DNA from: Rhodothermales bacterium
Lineage (GTDB): Bacteria > Bacteroidota > Rhodothermia > Rhodothermales > JAHQVL01
Reading direction: 5' to 3'
Assembly: GCA_041391505.1 (NCBI GenBank)
Contig: JAWKNW010000017.1
Coordinates: 1 to 64,000 of the forward strand
Length of the DNA: 64,000 bases
Part shown: one piece after another, positions 33,718-41,971 of the stretch
Layout: each line of letters starts with the position of its first letter
Numbering within the stretch: the stretch's first letter is position 1
The notes under the pieces: model-generated
The model's input: only the letters and a program-made list of their open reading frames with translations
Database searches by the model: none
Told to the model about the DNA's origin: nothing
Program-made: the position numbers and the translations under genes

Positions 33718-36579
33718 ATGCATCGCTCTCTGTTAATCCCGGCGTGTCGCTCCATCGGGGCGATCGCCGCCCTGCTGGTCTTCCTCGTCTGTCATCCCGC
33801 CGCCGCGCAGTCGACCCGCCACGCCGACCTCCTGCGCAGCCTCAACGACGCCACGCTGAAACGCGGCGAGGCCATCTATCAGGGCGCCTGCGCGGCCTGC
33901 CATGGCGAGCGGGGCGTCGCCACGTTGCCCACCGCCCGCTCGTTCGGCCGGGATGCGCTCAAATACGGCAGCGATCCCTACAGCATGTGGAAGACGGTGA
34001 CCGAAGGGCGCGGCGCCATGGCCGGCCAGACGTGGCTCACGCCGGCCGAACGCTACTATGTTATCCAGTATATCCGGGAAACCTTCATGGCGACGGCGAG
34101 CACGCCCGGCTATGCCCCGGTCACCGAGGCCTACCTCGACGGCCTCCCGCGGACGCCGCTCGTTGGCGCCGCCGGCGCCGAGGCGGAAGCCGGCGCGGCG
34201 CTCGGGCTGCAGCAATGGGGGCAGACCTGGGCGCAGGCGCATCCGGGCGACTACGGCCGCGTGCTCTACGCGCAGCTCGCGGGACGCACGAGCGATGCGC
34301 TCACCGTGGCTATCGGGCACGACGTGCATCTCAGCTACGACCTGCTGCGGATGGAGGTCGTGGCGGCCTGGACGGGCTCGCTGGATCTGTCGCAGACCAA
34401 GTTTCATCAGTACCGGGGCGAAGGGAAGCCGGCCGTGGCCGGCAAGGCGTTCGCCGGCCTGGAAACCTGGCGCTGGGGCTATCGAGGCGGGTTCGAGGCG
34501 CTGGATGCCGCGACCTCGCCGCGCGCGCCGCTGCCGGCCGACCGGCTCCGCTACACCGGGCACTACCTGTTTGAGGACCACACGCTGATCGCCTACGAAA
34601 CGATGGGCCGCTCCGTCCTCGAACGACCCGAGGCGATCCGGGAGAACGGCCTCACGCTGCTGGCGCATACGCTCGACATCGGTCCCGGCGATCGCGCCGA
34701 GCGGCTGTACGTCGCCCAGCTTCCTCCCGCCTCCTCCTGGCGCGGGAGCGTCGTCGCGCTCGACGGGGCGGCCGATGCGGGTGCGAGCGGCGCAGCGGCG
34801 GGGCATGCGGCCCGGGTCCGCGGCGCGGACGGGCAGCTGGTGGCCGCGTTCGCTACGGGCGACCTCGACGGGTTCCGGTGGGAAGTGGATGCGCAGCGCC
34901 GGATCGTGCTGCACGTGCCCGCCAGTGAAACCACGCGACGGATCCGCGTCGTCCGCTACGCCGGCAGGTCGTGGGAGGCGTTCCTCCGCACGGCCCGCGC
35001 GGCCCGGACGGCGCCGCTCCCCGATCTCGCGTCCATGATCCACGGCGGGACGGCCCGGTGGAATCAGCAGGTGGTGACGAGCGGCCGGCTGGACGTGGGG
35101 CAGCCGCACTACGAGCCGGCGGCCTATACCGACGACGACCGCGACGCGCCCGGAAAGAAGGTCGTGCTGGCGGATGACTACCCGTATTCGGTCGATGAGA
35201 TCGGCCTGCCGTATGCCAACCCGTGGAACGCCTGGATTCGACCGACGGCGCTCGACTTTTTCCCCGACGGCCGGCTCGTGCTGGCGACCTACCTCGGGGA
35301 CATCTGGATCGCCTCGGGCCTCGATGCCGGCCTGGAGACGGTCCGCTGGCAACGCATCGCGACCGGGCTCTACGAGCCGATGGGCGTCCGCGTGGTCGAC
35401 GGGCAGATCTACGTCACCGCCCGCGACCGCATCGTGCGGCTGCACGATCTCAACGGCGACGGAGAGACCGACTTCTACGAGAGCTTCTACGCCGATCACG
35501 ACGTGTCGAGCTTCTTCCATTCGTTCGCGTTCGGGCTACAGACCGACGCCGAAGGGAATTTTTACTATTCCAAAGCCGGCCAGTACACCGACAACGCCAG
35601 TCCCGGCAACCTGATGAAGGTGTCGCCGGACGGCCGGCGCGCCGAGACCCTCGCCACGGGCTTCCGCACCCCAAACGGGGTCACGGTCTCCCCCGAAGGA
35701 CGCGTGTATGTGTCCGACAACCAGGGCAACTGGATGCCGGGCAACAAGATCAATCAGATCAAACCCGGCGGATACTACGGCTACGTGCCCAACATCTATT
35801 CGAGCCAGTGGAGCCCGGACGGCAAACCGTCGCCCACCGGGAAATACCCGTATTTCATGGGGCCGGATGAGATGGAGATGCCGGCGACGTTCGACGAGCC
35901 GATGGTGTGGATGCCGCAGGAGCTGGACAACTCCCCGGGAGGCGGAACCTGGAGCGCGGCGGCGTGGGGACCGCTCGGGAACCGGTTTATCCACTCGAGT
36001 TTCGGGAAAGGCTGGCTGTACCATGTGATGCCCCAGGATGTGGGCGATCTCACGCAGGGCGCCGTCGTTCCGCTGCCCTTCCAGTTCGAGACCGGCCTGC
36101 AGCGCGTGCGGTCCAACCCCGCCGATGGGCAGATCTACACGACCGGGCTTACGGGGTGGGATGACGGGTTCGCCACGAAATACGGCGCGCTGTACCGGGT
36201 CCGGTATAACGGCCGCGCCGGCGCCTTGCTGGTGGGTGCTCGCACGACATCCGCCGGCGTCGAACTCGCCTTCAACACCGCGGTCGATGCCGCCGCCGCG
36301 GTCGATGTTGCGAACTACGAGGTGCTGCGTTGGAACTACAGCTGGCAGCAGCGCTACGGCTCGGAGGACTGGTCGGTAGCCAACCCGGACTCCACCGGCC
36401 GCGACACCGTTCAGGTGACGGGGATCCGGCGTTCGGAGGATGGGCGGACGGTAACCGTGCTGTACGATGACCAGCAGCCTGTCGACCAGGTGCGCGTCCG
36501 TTTCTGGCTGCGCTCGGAAGCCGGCGCCGTGCTGCGCGAGACGGTCTATCTAACGGTTCATCAGGTGCCGGCGCCGTGA
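33718..36579 (+). CDS. DUF6797-type cytochrome c/beta-propeller protein
   Basis: A 953-residue secreted protein. A signal peptide (AIAALLVFLVCHPAAAQ) is followed by a cytochrome c domain with the heme motif GACAACHGERG at about residue 58. Residues about 180-440 form a DUF6797-type domain of unknown function. The second half is a beta-propeller of the sorbosone dehydrogenase/NHL kind: RPTALDFFPDGRLVLATYLGDIW, FRTPNGVTVSPEGRVYVSDNQGNW and related blade motifs. C-terminal Fn3-like strands close it. It may oxidise a substrate and pass electrons to the heme. It is a single gene that converges with the serine hydrolase gene, leaving 9 nt between stops. Confidence 0.85.
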   Translation: MHRSLLIPACRSIGAIAALLVFLVCHPAAAQSTRHADLLRSLNDATLKRGEAIYQGACAACHGERGVATLPTARSFGRDALKYGSDPYSMWKTVTEGRGAMAGQTWLTPAERYYVIQYIRETFMATASTPGYAPVTEAYLDGLPRTPLVGAAGAEAEAGAALGLQQWGQTWAQAHPGDYGRVLYAQLAGRTSDALTVAIGHDVHLSYDLLRMEVVAAWTGSLDLSQTKFHQYRGEGKPAVAGKAFAGLETWRWGYRGGFEALDAATSPRAPLPADRLRYTGHYLFEDHTLIAYETMGRSVLERPEAIRENGLTLLAHTLDIGPGDRAERLYVAQLPPASSWRGSVVALDGAADAGASGAAAGHAARVRGADGQLVAAFATGDLDGFRWEVDAQRRIVLHVPASETTRRIRVVRYAGRSWEAFLRTARAARTAPLPDLASMIHGGTARWNQQVVTSGRLDVGQPHYEPAAYTDDDRDAPGKKVVLADDYPYSVDEIGLPYANPWNAWIRPTALDFFPDGRLVLATYLGDIWIASGLDAGLETVRWQRIATGLYEPMGVRVVDGQIYVTARDRIVRLHDLNGDGETDFYESFYADHDVSSFFHSFAFGLQTDAEGNFYYSKAGQYTDNASPGNLMKVSPDGRRAETLATGFRTPNGVTVSPEGRVYVSDNQGNWMPGNKINQIKPGGYYGYVPNIYSSQWSPDGKPSPTGKYPYFMGPDEMEMPATFDEPMVWMPQELDNSPGGGTWSAAAWGPLGNRFIHSSFGKGWLYHVMPQDVGDLTQGAVVPLPFQFETGLQRVRSNPADGQIYTTGLTGWDDGFATKYGALYRVRYNGRAGALLVGARTTSAGVELAFNTAVDAAAAVDVANYEVLRWNYSWQQRYGSEDWSVANPDSTGRDTVQVTGIRRSEDGRTVTVLYDDQQPVDQVRVRFWLRSEAGAVLRETVYLTVHQVPAP

Positions 36580-36588
36580 GCCGAACGA

Positions 36589-38325
36589 TTACTCTATGCG
36601 GCGATACCAGATTGTCGGACGGTCCCTGAGGGTGTACCCGAGCCGGGTCGGACGCCCCCGATCGTCGATTTCGAAGTCCATGCTGGCGTCAAAGAACCAG
36701 CTACGGAAACGGGTATCTGTGAGGGCATAGAGTGCAATGTCTTGGTCGATTCCAGAGTCTATCTTGAGGCGGCTGTCACGCAGAACAAGCACCATCCGTT
36801 CGTCAGCATTCCCCTCGATCAGGTAGGTGCCCGCATATCGCTCAAGTTGTTCTTTCGAAAGCCGGACGGAGTCCACCGGCAAGGCGATCCCCAATTGTTC
36901 GAGCGCAAGGCTGACGGACATGCTTCTCGGGTTTCGCTCGTAGGCGCGTGCGTACGACTGTGAGGCGTGTTCGCGATCACCGGCGAGAAGTTGCGCTTCG
37001 CCCAGATCGTCCCATGTGCGCCACGAATCCGGATTGGCCAAGGTGTTGAATTCGAAGAGTTTCAGGGCCGTCTTGGGCTCCTTGCGGTCCGCATAGGCGC
37101 GGGCGAGGACACTCATGCGTTGCTCATCCATATCCCAATCGTCTGGATTGCGCATCAGGCGATTGAAGAGCGCCGACGCCGCGTCGACGCCGCGCATTTC
37201 GATGGTGGTGGCCAGGGTGTCGGCAAGTAGCGGGCGGGGTGGCTCTACGGGTTGGCCGTAAAGGGCTTGCAGAAGATCGGCGGCAAGCCGGTTGGCATTT
37301 CCGGTGGCGTTGTCGAGTACGGCGATGGTGAGGGAATCGCCGGGTACATACCAGAGCCCGGTCGAGAAGCCAAAAATGCCGCCGCTGTGCCGGATCGCGC
37401 GGACGGAGTCGCTGCCGACCGGCACGGCGCCGACGGCCAGACCGTAGGCATAGTCGTCGAGCGCAGGGGTCAGCATCCGGTCGAGGGTGGAAGGCGACGA
37501 AAATGGGGCGCCGGCATGCAGGAGGCGGGTCCAGCGGTGGAGGTCGCGCGCCGTGGCGTACATCATGCCGGCCGCGAACGGGATGCTGGTGTCGATGTAG
37601 GGCGCCGGGACGTACTGCCCGAACGAGCGGACATACCCGGTTGCCCGGTGCGGGTTGAGGGTGTCGTAGCGGTCGTATCCGGTGTCGTGCAGACCGAGCG
37701 GATTCAGAAGGCGCGTTTGAAGCACGCGTTCGAACGGCTGGCCGGCTACGTGCTCGATCAGCACGCCCAGCAGAAAATACCCCGAATTGCTGTAGCTATA
37801 CCGGCTGCCCGGTTCATATTCGAGCGGCAGGCCGGCGAAGATCTGGTAAAACGAATCCGGCGCGTATGGGTCACGCATGATGCGCACGAAATCCGGATTG
37901 TCGGTGTAGTTGGGGATGCCGGAGGTGTGCGTTAGCAGGTGATGGATCGTGACCAGATTGCCCTGCGGCAGCGGATAGTCCGGCAGATAGGCCCGGATCG
38001 GTGCATTCAGCACGATGCGCCCGTCTTCCACGAACTGCAGGATGATGGCGGCAGTGAATTGTTTGGTGATTGAGCCGACCCGAAACCGGGTCTCGCGTCC
38101 GTTCGGGATGCCCCAGTCCCGGTTGGCCTCGCCCACCCCTTTTTCGAGCAGGATCGAATCGCCCTGCGCCACGAGCGCGACGCCCTGAAACTGCCCGGCT
38201 GCCGCGTATTGATCGATCAGGGCGTCAGCGGCCTGGATGGCTGGCTGGGCCGCCGCGAAACGAGGCCCTGCTAACAGGGCGAGCAGGAGCCCTGCAAGCC
38301 GGCAGCGGGATGCGATCGAGGTCAT
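36589..38325 (-). CDS. Secreted serine hydrolase (class C beta-lactamase fold)
   Basis: A 578-residue exported enzyme with a signal peptide (AGLLLALLAGPRFAAAQ). The beta-lactamase/D-alanyl-esterase domain occupies about residues 20-370: nucleophile and lysine in GSITKQFTAA (SxxK), the tyrosine in SRYSYSNSGYF (YSN), and IRHSGGIFGFSTG as the third box (HxG). The C-terminal 200 residues hold TPR-like helices (ALKLFEFNTLANPDSWRTWDDLGEAQLLAG) and a lipocalin-like strand region (ERYAGTYLIEGNADERMVLV). Such proteins act as esterases or D-amino-acid peptidases rather than true beta-lactamases. ATGs at 38325 and 38331 are both possible. It lies downstream of a cytochrome c gene on the same strand. Confidence 0.9.
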   Translation of the reverse strand: MTSIASRCRLAGLLLALLAGPRFAAAQPAIQAADALIDQYAAAGQFQGVALVAQGDSILLEKGVGEANRDWGIPNGRETRFRVGSITKQFTAAIILQFVEDGRIVLNAPIRAYLPDYPLPQGNLVTIHHLLTHTSGIPNYTDNPDFVRIMRDPYAPDSFYQIFAGLPLEYEPGSRYSYSNSGYFLLGVLIEHVAGQPFERVLQTRLLNPLGLHDTGYDRYDTLNPHRATGYVRSFGQYVPAPYIDTSIPFAAGMMYATARDLHRWTRLLHAGAPFSSPSTLDRMLTPALDDYAYGLAVGAVPVGSDSVRAIRHSGGIFGFSTGLWYVPGDSLTIAVLDNATGNANRLAADLLQALYGQPVEPPRPLLADTLATTIEMRGVDAASALFNRLMRNPDDWDMDEQRMSVLARAYADRKEPKTALKLFEFNTLANPDSWRTWDDLGEAQLLAGDREHASQSYARAYERNPRSMSVSLALEQLGIALPVDSVRLSKEQLERYAGTYLIEGNADERMVLVLRDSRLKIDSGIDQDIALYALTDTRFRSWFFDASMDFEIDDRGRPTRLGYTLRDRPTIWYRRIE

Positions 38326-38380
38326 AGGCATTGAGGCTGATCGAGTGCATCCACAGGATACACGCTTCGCCTCGCAATCC

Positions 38381-39241
38381 CTAGTGCGCGCGAAAAACAC
38401 CCGCAGGCACATCGCCATAATACAGGCTGTCCGGTGGAATCCACTCCAGCTCCATGTTATCCCGGATGGAGCGGATGGGCCACTGGATGGCGAAGCGATG
38501 GGCGCCGGCGTCTAGCGGCAGCAGGGTTTCGAGGTCTTGCTCCAGCGGCGAGATCACGCCTTCGCCATCGACGATGAGCCGGCCCGAGGTGGCCCCGTGC
38601 AGCCGGAAGAAGTAGCTGTTTTTTTCGGGGATGTCCAGCGTGCCGTCGAGCACGGCGAGCAGCGGCCGGGCCGATGCCTCGGGCAGCGACGCGCCGGCCA
38701 GGCGGGCGGCCGGCAGCCGCCCCGTGAACAGGGGTTCCATGTGATCGAGCCGGCCGAGGTCGGGGTAGCGCCCCGGGTCTTCGAGCGGAAAAAGACGCAG
38801 GCGGACGCCGCCGGCGTCGCCAACGGGCGACACGGCGCGCCTCGAAGCCGCGTCCTGGCGCAGGGAGTCCCGGGCGTGCGTCGACAGGATCCAGTCGACC
38901 ATCCGCCCAACGTCGGGCTCCTTGAGGAAGGGATGCCGGCTCATCTGGGCGCCTCCCCACAGGCCGCCGCCGCCCTCCATCACCTTGTTCACGAGCCCCG
39001 CGCGGACCGACCCATCGCCGGCGTAACGCTGTGCGATCCGGACATAGGCCGGCCCGATGGCCGCTTCGGTGATGCCGTGGCAGGTGAAGCAATCCGACTG
39101 CTTCATGGCCTCGAGCGGACGCGTTTCCGAGCGCCGCTCCGACCGGCGGATGGGCTCCTCGGGTTGGCCGCAGTGCGCTACGGTGAGGGCGATGAGCAGC
39201 GCCAGGCCGGCGCGAAGCGCGGTATGGGAGGGCCTGGTCAC
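38381..39241 (-). CDS. Cytochrome c domain lipoprotein
   Basis: A 286-residue lipoprotein read from a GTG at 39241: VTRPSHTALRAGLALLIALTVAHCG contains a clear signal with the cysteine at residue 24. The heme motif is SDCFTCHG at about residue 50, followed by IGPAYVRIAQRYAGD and GGAQMSRHPFLKE, which offers the distal methionine. This first 120 residues are a class I cytochrome c. The remainder (PEASARPLLAVLDGTLDIPEKNSYFFRLHGATSGRLIVDGEGVI) looks like a PA14-type beta-sandwich. The start follows the sirtuin stop by 11 nt on the same strand, which supports the non-ATG start and an operon with sirtuin and perhaps the serine hydrolase. Confidence 0.82.
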   Translation of the reverse strand: MTRPSHTALRAGLALLIALTVAHCGQPEEPIRRSERRSETRPLEAMKQSDCFTCHGITEAAIGPAYVRIAQRYAGDGSVRAGLVNKVMEGGGGLWGGAQMSRHPFLKEPDVGRMVDWILSTHARDSLRQDAASRRAVSPVGDAGGVRLRLFPLEDPGRYPDLGRLDHMEPLFTGRLPAARLAGASLPEASARPLLAVLDGTLDIPEKNSYFFRLHGATSGRLIVDGEGVISPLEQDLETLLPLDAGAHRFAIQWPIRSIRDNMELEWIPPDSLYYGDVPAGVFRAH

Positions 39242-39252
39242 TGCGAAACGCG

Positions 39253-40095
39253 CTAAAAGGCCAGCAGGCCTTCCGCGATCCGCGGCATCGATGCGCCGAA
39301 GGATTCCCGCACGAGACAGTGCGCGAGCGCGTCGCCTCGGGAGTCGCCCAGGTTCAGGATGCCGATCGGCAACGTGTCTTTCGAGGCGCGCAGCACGAAC
39401 CGGTAACCCGAGTACACCGCCAGCGACGACCCGACGACGAGGAGGGCATCCGACTGGTCGTACATCCGCCACGCGCGCTCGACGCGGTCGCCGGGCACGT
39501 TTTCGCCAAAAAAGATGACGTTCGGTTTCAGCGGACCACCACAGCAGGTGCACGCCGGCACATGGAAATGGATGTACCGGCTGTAGTCGATCTCCGCATC
39601 GCCGTCCGGGGCGATTTCGGTTGCCGTGACGTCCCATTCCGGATTCAGGGCGAGCAGACGCTGCTGCATCGTTTCGCGGCGCGTGACGTCGCCGCATTCG
39701 AGGCAGATCACCTCTTCGAGCGCGCCGTGCAGTTCCACGACCTCACGCGTGCCGCCTGCCTGGTGGAGCCGGTCGACGTTCTGGGTGATGACGCCCGTGA
39801 TACGTCCGTGCTCCTCGAGCCGGGCGAGCGCGTGATGCCCGGAATGCGGCCGGGCGGAGGCGATGTGCGGCCAGCCGGCCATACTCCTGGCCCAATAACG
39901 GGCGCGAGCGAGCGGGTCCGACAGGAAGGCGCGGTACTGGATGGGGTTCCGCGCCTTGAGGCGGGTCTGGGGGCCTCGATAGTCGGGAATGCCCGATTCG
40001 GTGCTGCAGCCGGCGCCCGTCAATACGAGCGTACGCCGGCCGCGAAGAAGCCCGATCAGGTCCTCGACCGCGGTATCTTTTTTATGGATAAGCAT
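39253..40095 (-). CDS. Sir2 family NAD-dependent protein deacetylase
   Basis: A 280-residue sirtuin. The NAD-binding motif TLVLTGAGCSTESGIPDYRG is at about residues 23-42, and ITQNVDRLHQAGG carries the conserved asparagine and aspartate. VVELHGALEEVICLECGD has the catalytic histidine and the first zinc cysteines; CTCCGGPLKPNVIFFGENVP has the second pair. Near the end VVGSSLAVYSGYRFV and IGILNLGDSRGD bind NAD. It should remove acyl groups from lysines using NAD. The ATG at 40095 is taken; an earlier one at 40122 would add nine residues. The gene is first of a minus-strand set with cytochrome c and serine hydrolase genes. Confidence 0.94.
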   Translation of the reverse strand: MLIHKKDTAVEDLIGLLRGRRTLVLTGAGCSTESGIPDYRGPQTRLKARNPIQYRAFLSDPLARARYWARSMAGWPHIASARPHSGHHALARLEEHGRITGVITQNVDRLHQAGGTREVVELHGALEEVICLECGDVTRRETMQQRLLALNPEWDVTATEIAPDGDAEIDYSRYIHFHVPACTCCGGPLKPNVIFFGENVPGDRVERAWRMYDQSDALLVVGSSLAVYSGYRFVLRASKDTLPIGILNLGDSRGDALAHCLVRESFGASMPRIAEGLLAF

Positions 40096-40203
40096 AGAGC
40101 AAGCAAAACTGAGCGGCACCAAAGATAGCCCCTCGCTCCGAGATTTGCATGAGCCAAAGCGTGTATCCGAGACGATTTCATCGCCGCCGGCTGGGCCGGC
40201 GGC

Positions 40204-40260
40204 GGTTCAAGGTTCAGGTTTGAGGTTCAAGGTTTGAGGTTCGATGTTCAAGGTCCAGCC
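40204..40260. repeat. Intergenic repeat, AAGGTTTGAGG family copy 4 (one arm)
   Basis: Only one arm is present: GGTTCAAGG, GGTTTGAGG, GGTTCAAGG, GGTTTGAGG, GATGTTCAAGG in series. No inverted partner follows. It sits between the sirtuin start and the 43-bp repeat array. Confidence 0.7.
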
Positions 40261-40266
40261 CCGTAG

Positions 40267-40438
40267 GTCGGGTTAGGTCCCCCCAGGGACCGTAACCCGA
40301 CACCTTGCCGTGATGAATGCGCTCGGTACAAACCGTAACCCGACACCTTGCCGCGATAGAAGCGCTCGGTACAAACCGTAACCCGACACCTTGCCGCGAT
40401 GGAAGCGCTCGGTACAAACCGTAACCCGACGTCTTGCG
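40267..40438. repeat. Left array of 43-bp tandem repeats with leader hairpin
   Basis: A hairpin at 40267-40301 (GTCGGGTTAGGTCCC pairing with GGGACCGTAACCCGAC) leads into 43-bp units at 40291, 40334 and 40377, and a partial fourth at 40420. Each unit begins CGTAACCCGACACCTTGCCG and ends GCGCTCGGTACAAAC. Units 2 and 3 differ at a single position. The array stops against the remains of an IS110 transposase gene. Confidence 0.92.
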
Positions 40439-41285
40439 TCACTATTTCGCCGATTGTGCGCCGCCAGAAGGCGAGCACCACATTGTTGTTGAAGCCACGA
40501 CAGGATGGTACTGGGCGAAAGATGCCCTGCGTGCTGCTCGTTCACGCGCTTCACTGGCCCATGCCAGGCAAAGTGAAAGGCATTACGAGCGCGAAAGTAA
40601 AAACGGATTCCGCTGACGCCCGTATGTTAGCTCAGTTGCTTCGCAACGATCTGCGCCGGAAGGCGCATATGATATCAGATGAGCTCAGACCCCTGCGCGA
40701 CGTGCTGCGCACGCGGCTCAAGCTGGTCGAGCGATCTGGCGCAGCGCAGAATTCGATCCATCGTCTGCTAGAGAAGATGAATGTCGAGCAGGTGGACGAC
40801 GCTCCTGAGCTGATGCAGCTTCCAGCGCGTTGCCACCAGGGAGCAGATCGTGCTCTTGCAGCAGCAGATCAAGCAGCTGGAGCATTCGCTGCAGGCGCAC
40901 CTGGTACCTGATGAAGGTACAACGCTTGTTACGCATTCTGGGATCCGGCAAAGAGCAACGCCATCCGTCTGGAAGTGGATGACATCGCGCGCTTTTGAGA
41001 GCGATCGACAGTTCTTTTCTTACTGCCGACTTGTCCCCGGGGCCGATAACTCGGCGGAGCGTTCCGCGGCACAAACGCTCGCGCGAGGGCAATCGGTATT
41101 TGAAGATGGTCTTTGCTACGGCGAGCCTCCGTGCGATGCAGTATTACCCCGAAATCGCTCGTGGTACCAGCGCAAGAAGCGAAAGAAACCCGATGCGCTG
41201 GCGCGCACGTTGGTAGCCAAGGAGCTGGCGCGGATTGTCTATCAGGTATGGACGAAGAGGGAAAGCATTCAATGGCCGGTTCAAG
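40434..41285 (+). pseudogene. IS110 family transposase, multiply frameshifted remnant
   Basis: Pieces of an IS110 transposase can be followed in order across three frames. First HIVVEATTGWYWAKDALRAA (DEDD RuvC-like domain) at about 40470. Next SAKVKTDSADARMLAQLLRNDL and ELRPLRDVLRTRLKLVERSG at about 40585-40745. Then an insert with QQIKQLEHSLQAHL, FESDRQFFSYCRLVPGADNSA near 40995, REGNRYLKMVFATASLRAMQYYPEIA near 41085 in another frame, and YQRKKRKKPDALARTLVAKELARIVYQVW near 41165. The first 50 or so residues, with the initial catalytic aspartate, are missing; the 43-bp array lies where they should be. At least three frameshifts make it inactive. Confidence 0.9.
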
Positions 41286-41642
41286 GGCGAACTCTTAGGC
41301 CGAGTCAAAAGAAGAGACGTGGCCCTTGCTCCGAAGCCCGGACGGTCTAACTGAACCGTAGACGTTCCTGGTCGGGAATGGGAACGGAGCAAGCATGCCG
41401 CACCGACGTAGATCTGGGCAGAGGCAGATGCTCCCACGACTGAACCAGTCCGCAAAGCCCGAATGGGGGTTTAGTTGCCACGCCTCGTAACTGAGTCGAT
41501 GGACACACCAAACGTGATCCTGCAGTGCAGCCCTTTATTGAATTCGACGTGCGAGCGAGCACGCCGCCGGGCAGTATACCCTGGTAAATTACGATACAGC
41601 GCCAGAAAAATCTGGGGCTACCTTGACAAAAACCTTGTTATG
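41286..41642. other. Non-coding tail between the transposase remnant and the right array
   Basis: No gene is seen. It is probably the 3' part of the old IS110 element, including the region where the element's right end would be, but I cannot define an end. The composition is less GC-rich than the flanking genes. Confidence 0.5.
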
Positions 41643-41944
41643 GGGTTAGGTCCCCCGGGGGACCGTAACCCGACCTGCCGCGATGGAAGCGTCGGTACAA
41701 ACCGTAACCCGACACCTTGCCGTGATGAGATGCGCTCAGTATAAACGTAACCCGACACCGCGTCGAAGCGCTCGGTACAAACCCGACACCTTGCCGCGAT
41801 GGAAGCGCTCGGTACAAACCGTACCCCGACACCTTGCCGCGATGGAGGCGCTCGGTACAGCCGTAACCCGACACCTTGCCGTGATGGATGCGCTGGTATA
41901 AACCGTACCCCGACACCTTGCCGCGATGGATGCGTGTGGTCAAA
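41643..41944. repeat. Right array of degenerate 43-bp tandem repeats with leader hairpin
   Basis: It begins with the same kind of hairpin, GGGTTAGGTCCCCC facing GGGGGACCGTAACCC at 41643-41671, then about seven copies of the 43-bp unit starting near 41664, 41703, 41746, 41781, 41820, 41862 and 41904. Copies range from about 36 to 43 bp through small deletions and carry more substitutions than those of the left array. It ends 28 nt before the stop of the P-loop kinase pseudogene. Confidence 0.9.
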
Positions 41945-41971
41945 TCCCACGATGCCCTGTCAACGCGCGAC

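Noticed and set aside
40291..41944. CRISPR array
   Set aside because: The 43-bp units follow each other directly with no variable spacers, and no cas genes are in the window.
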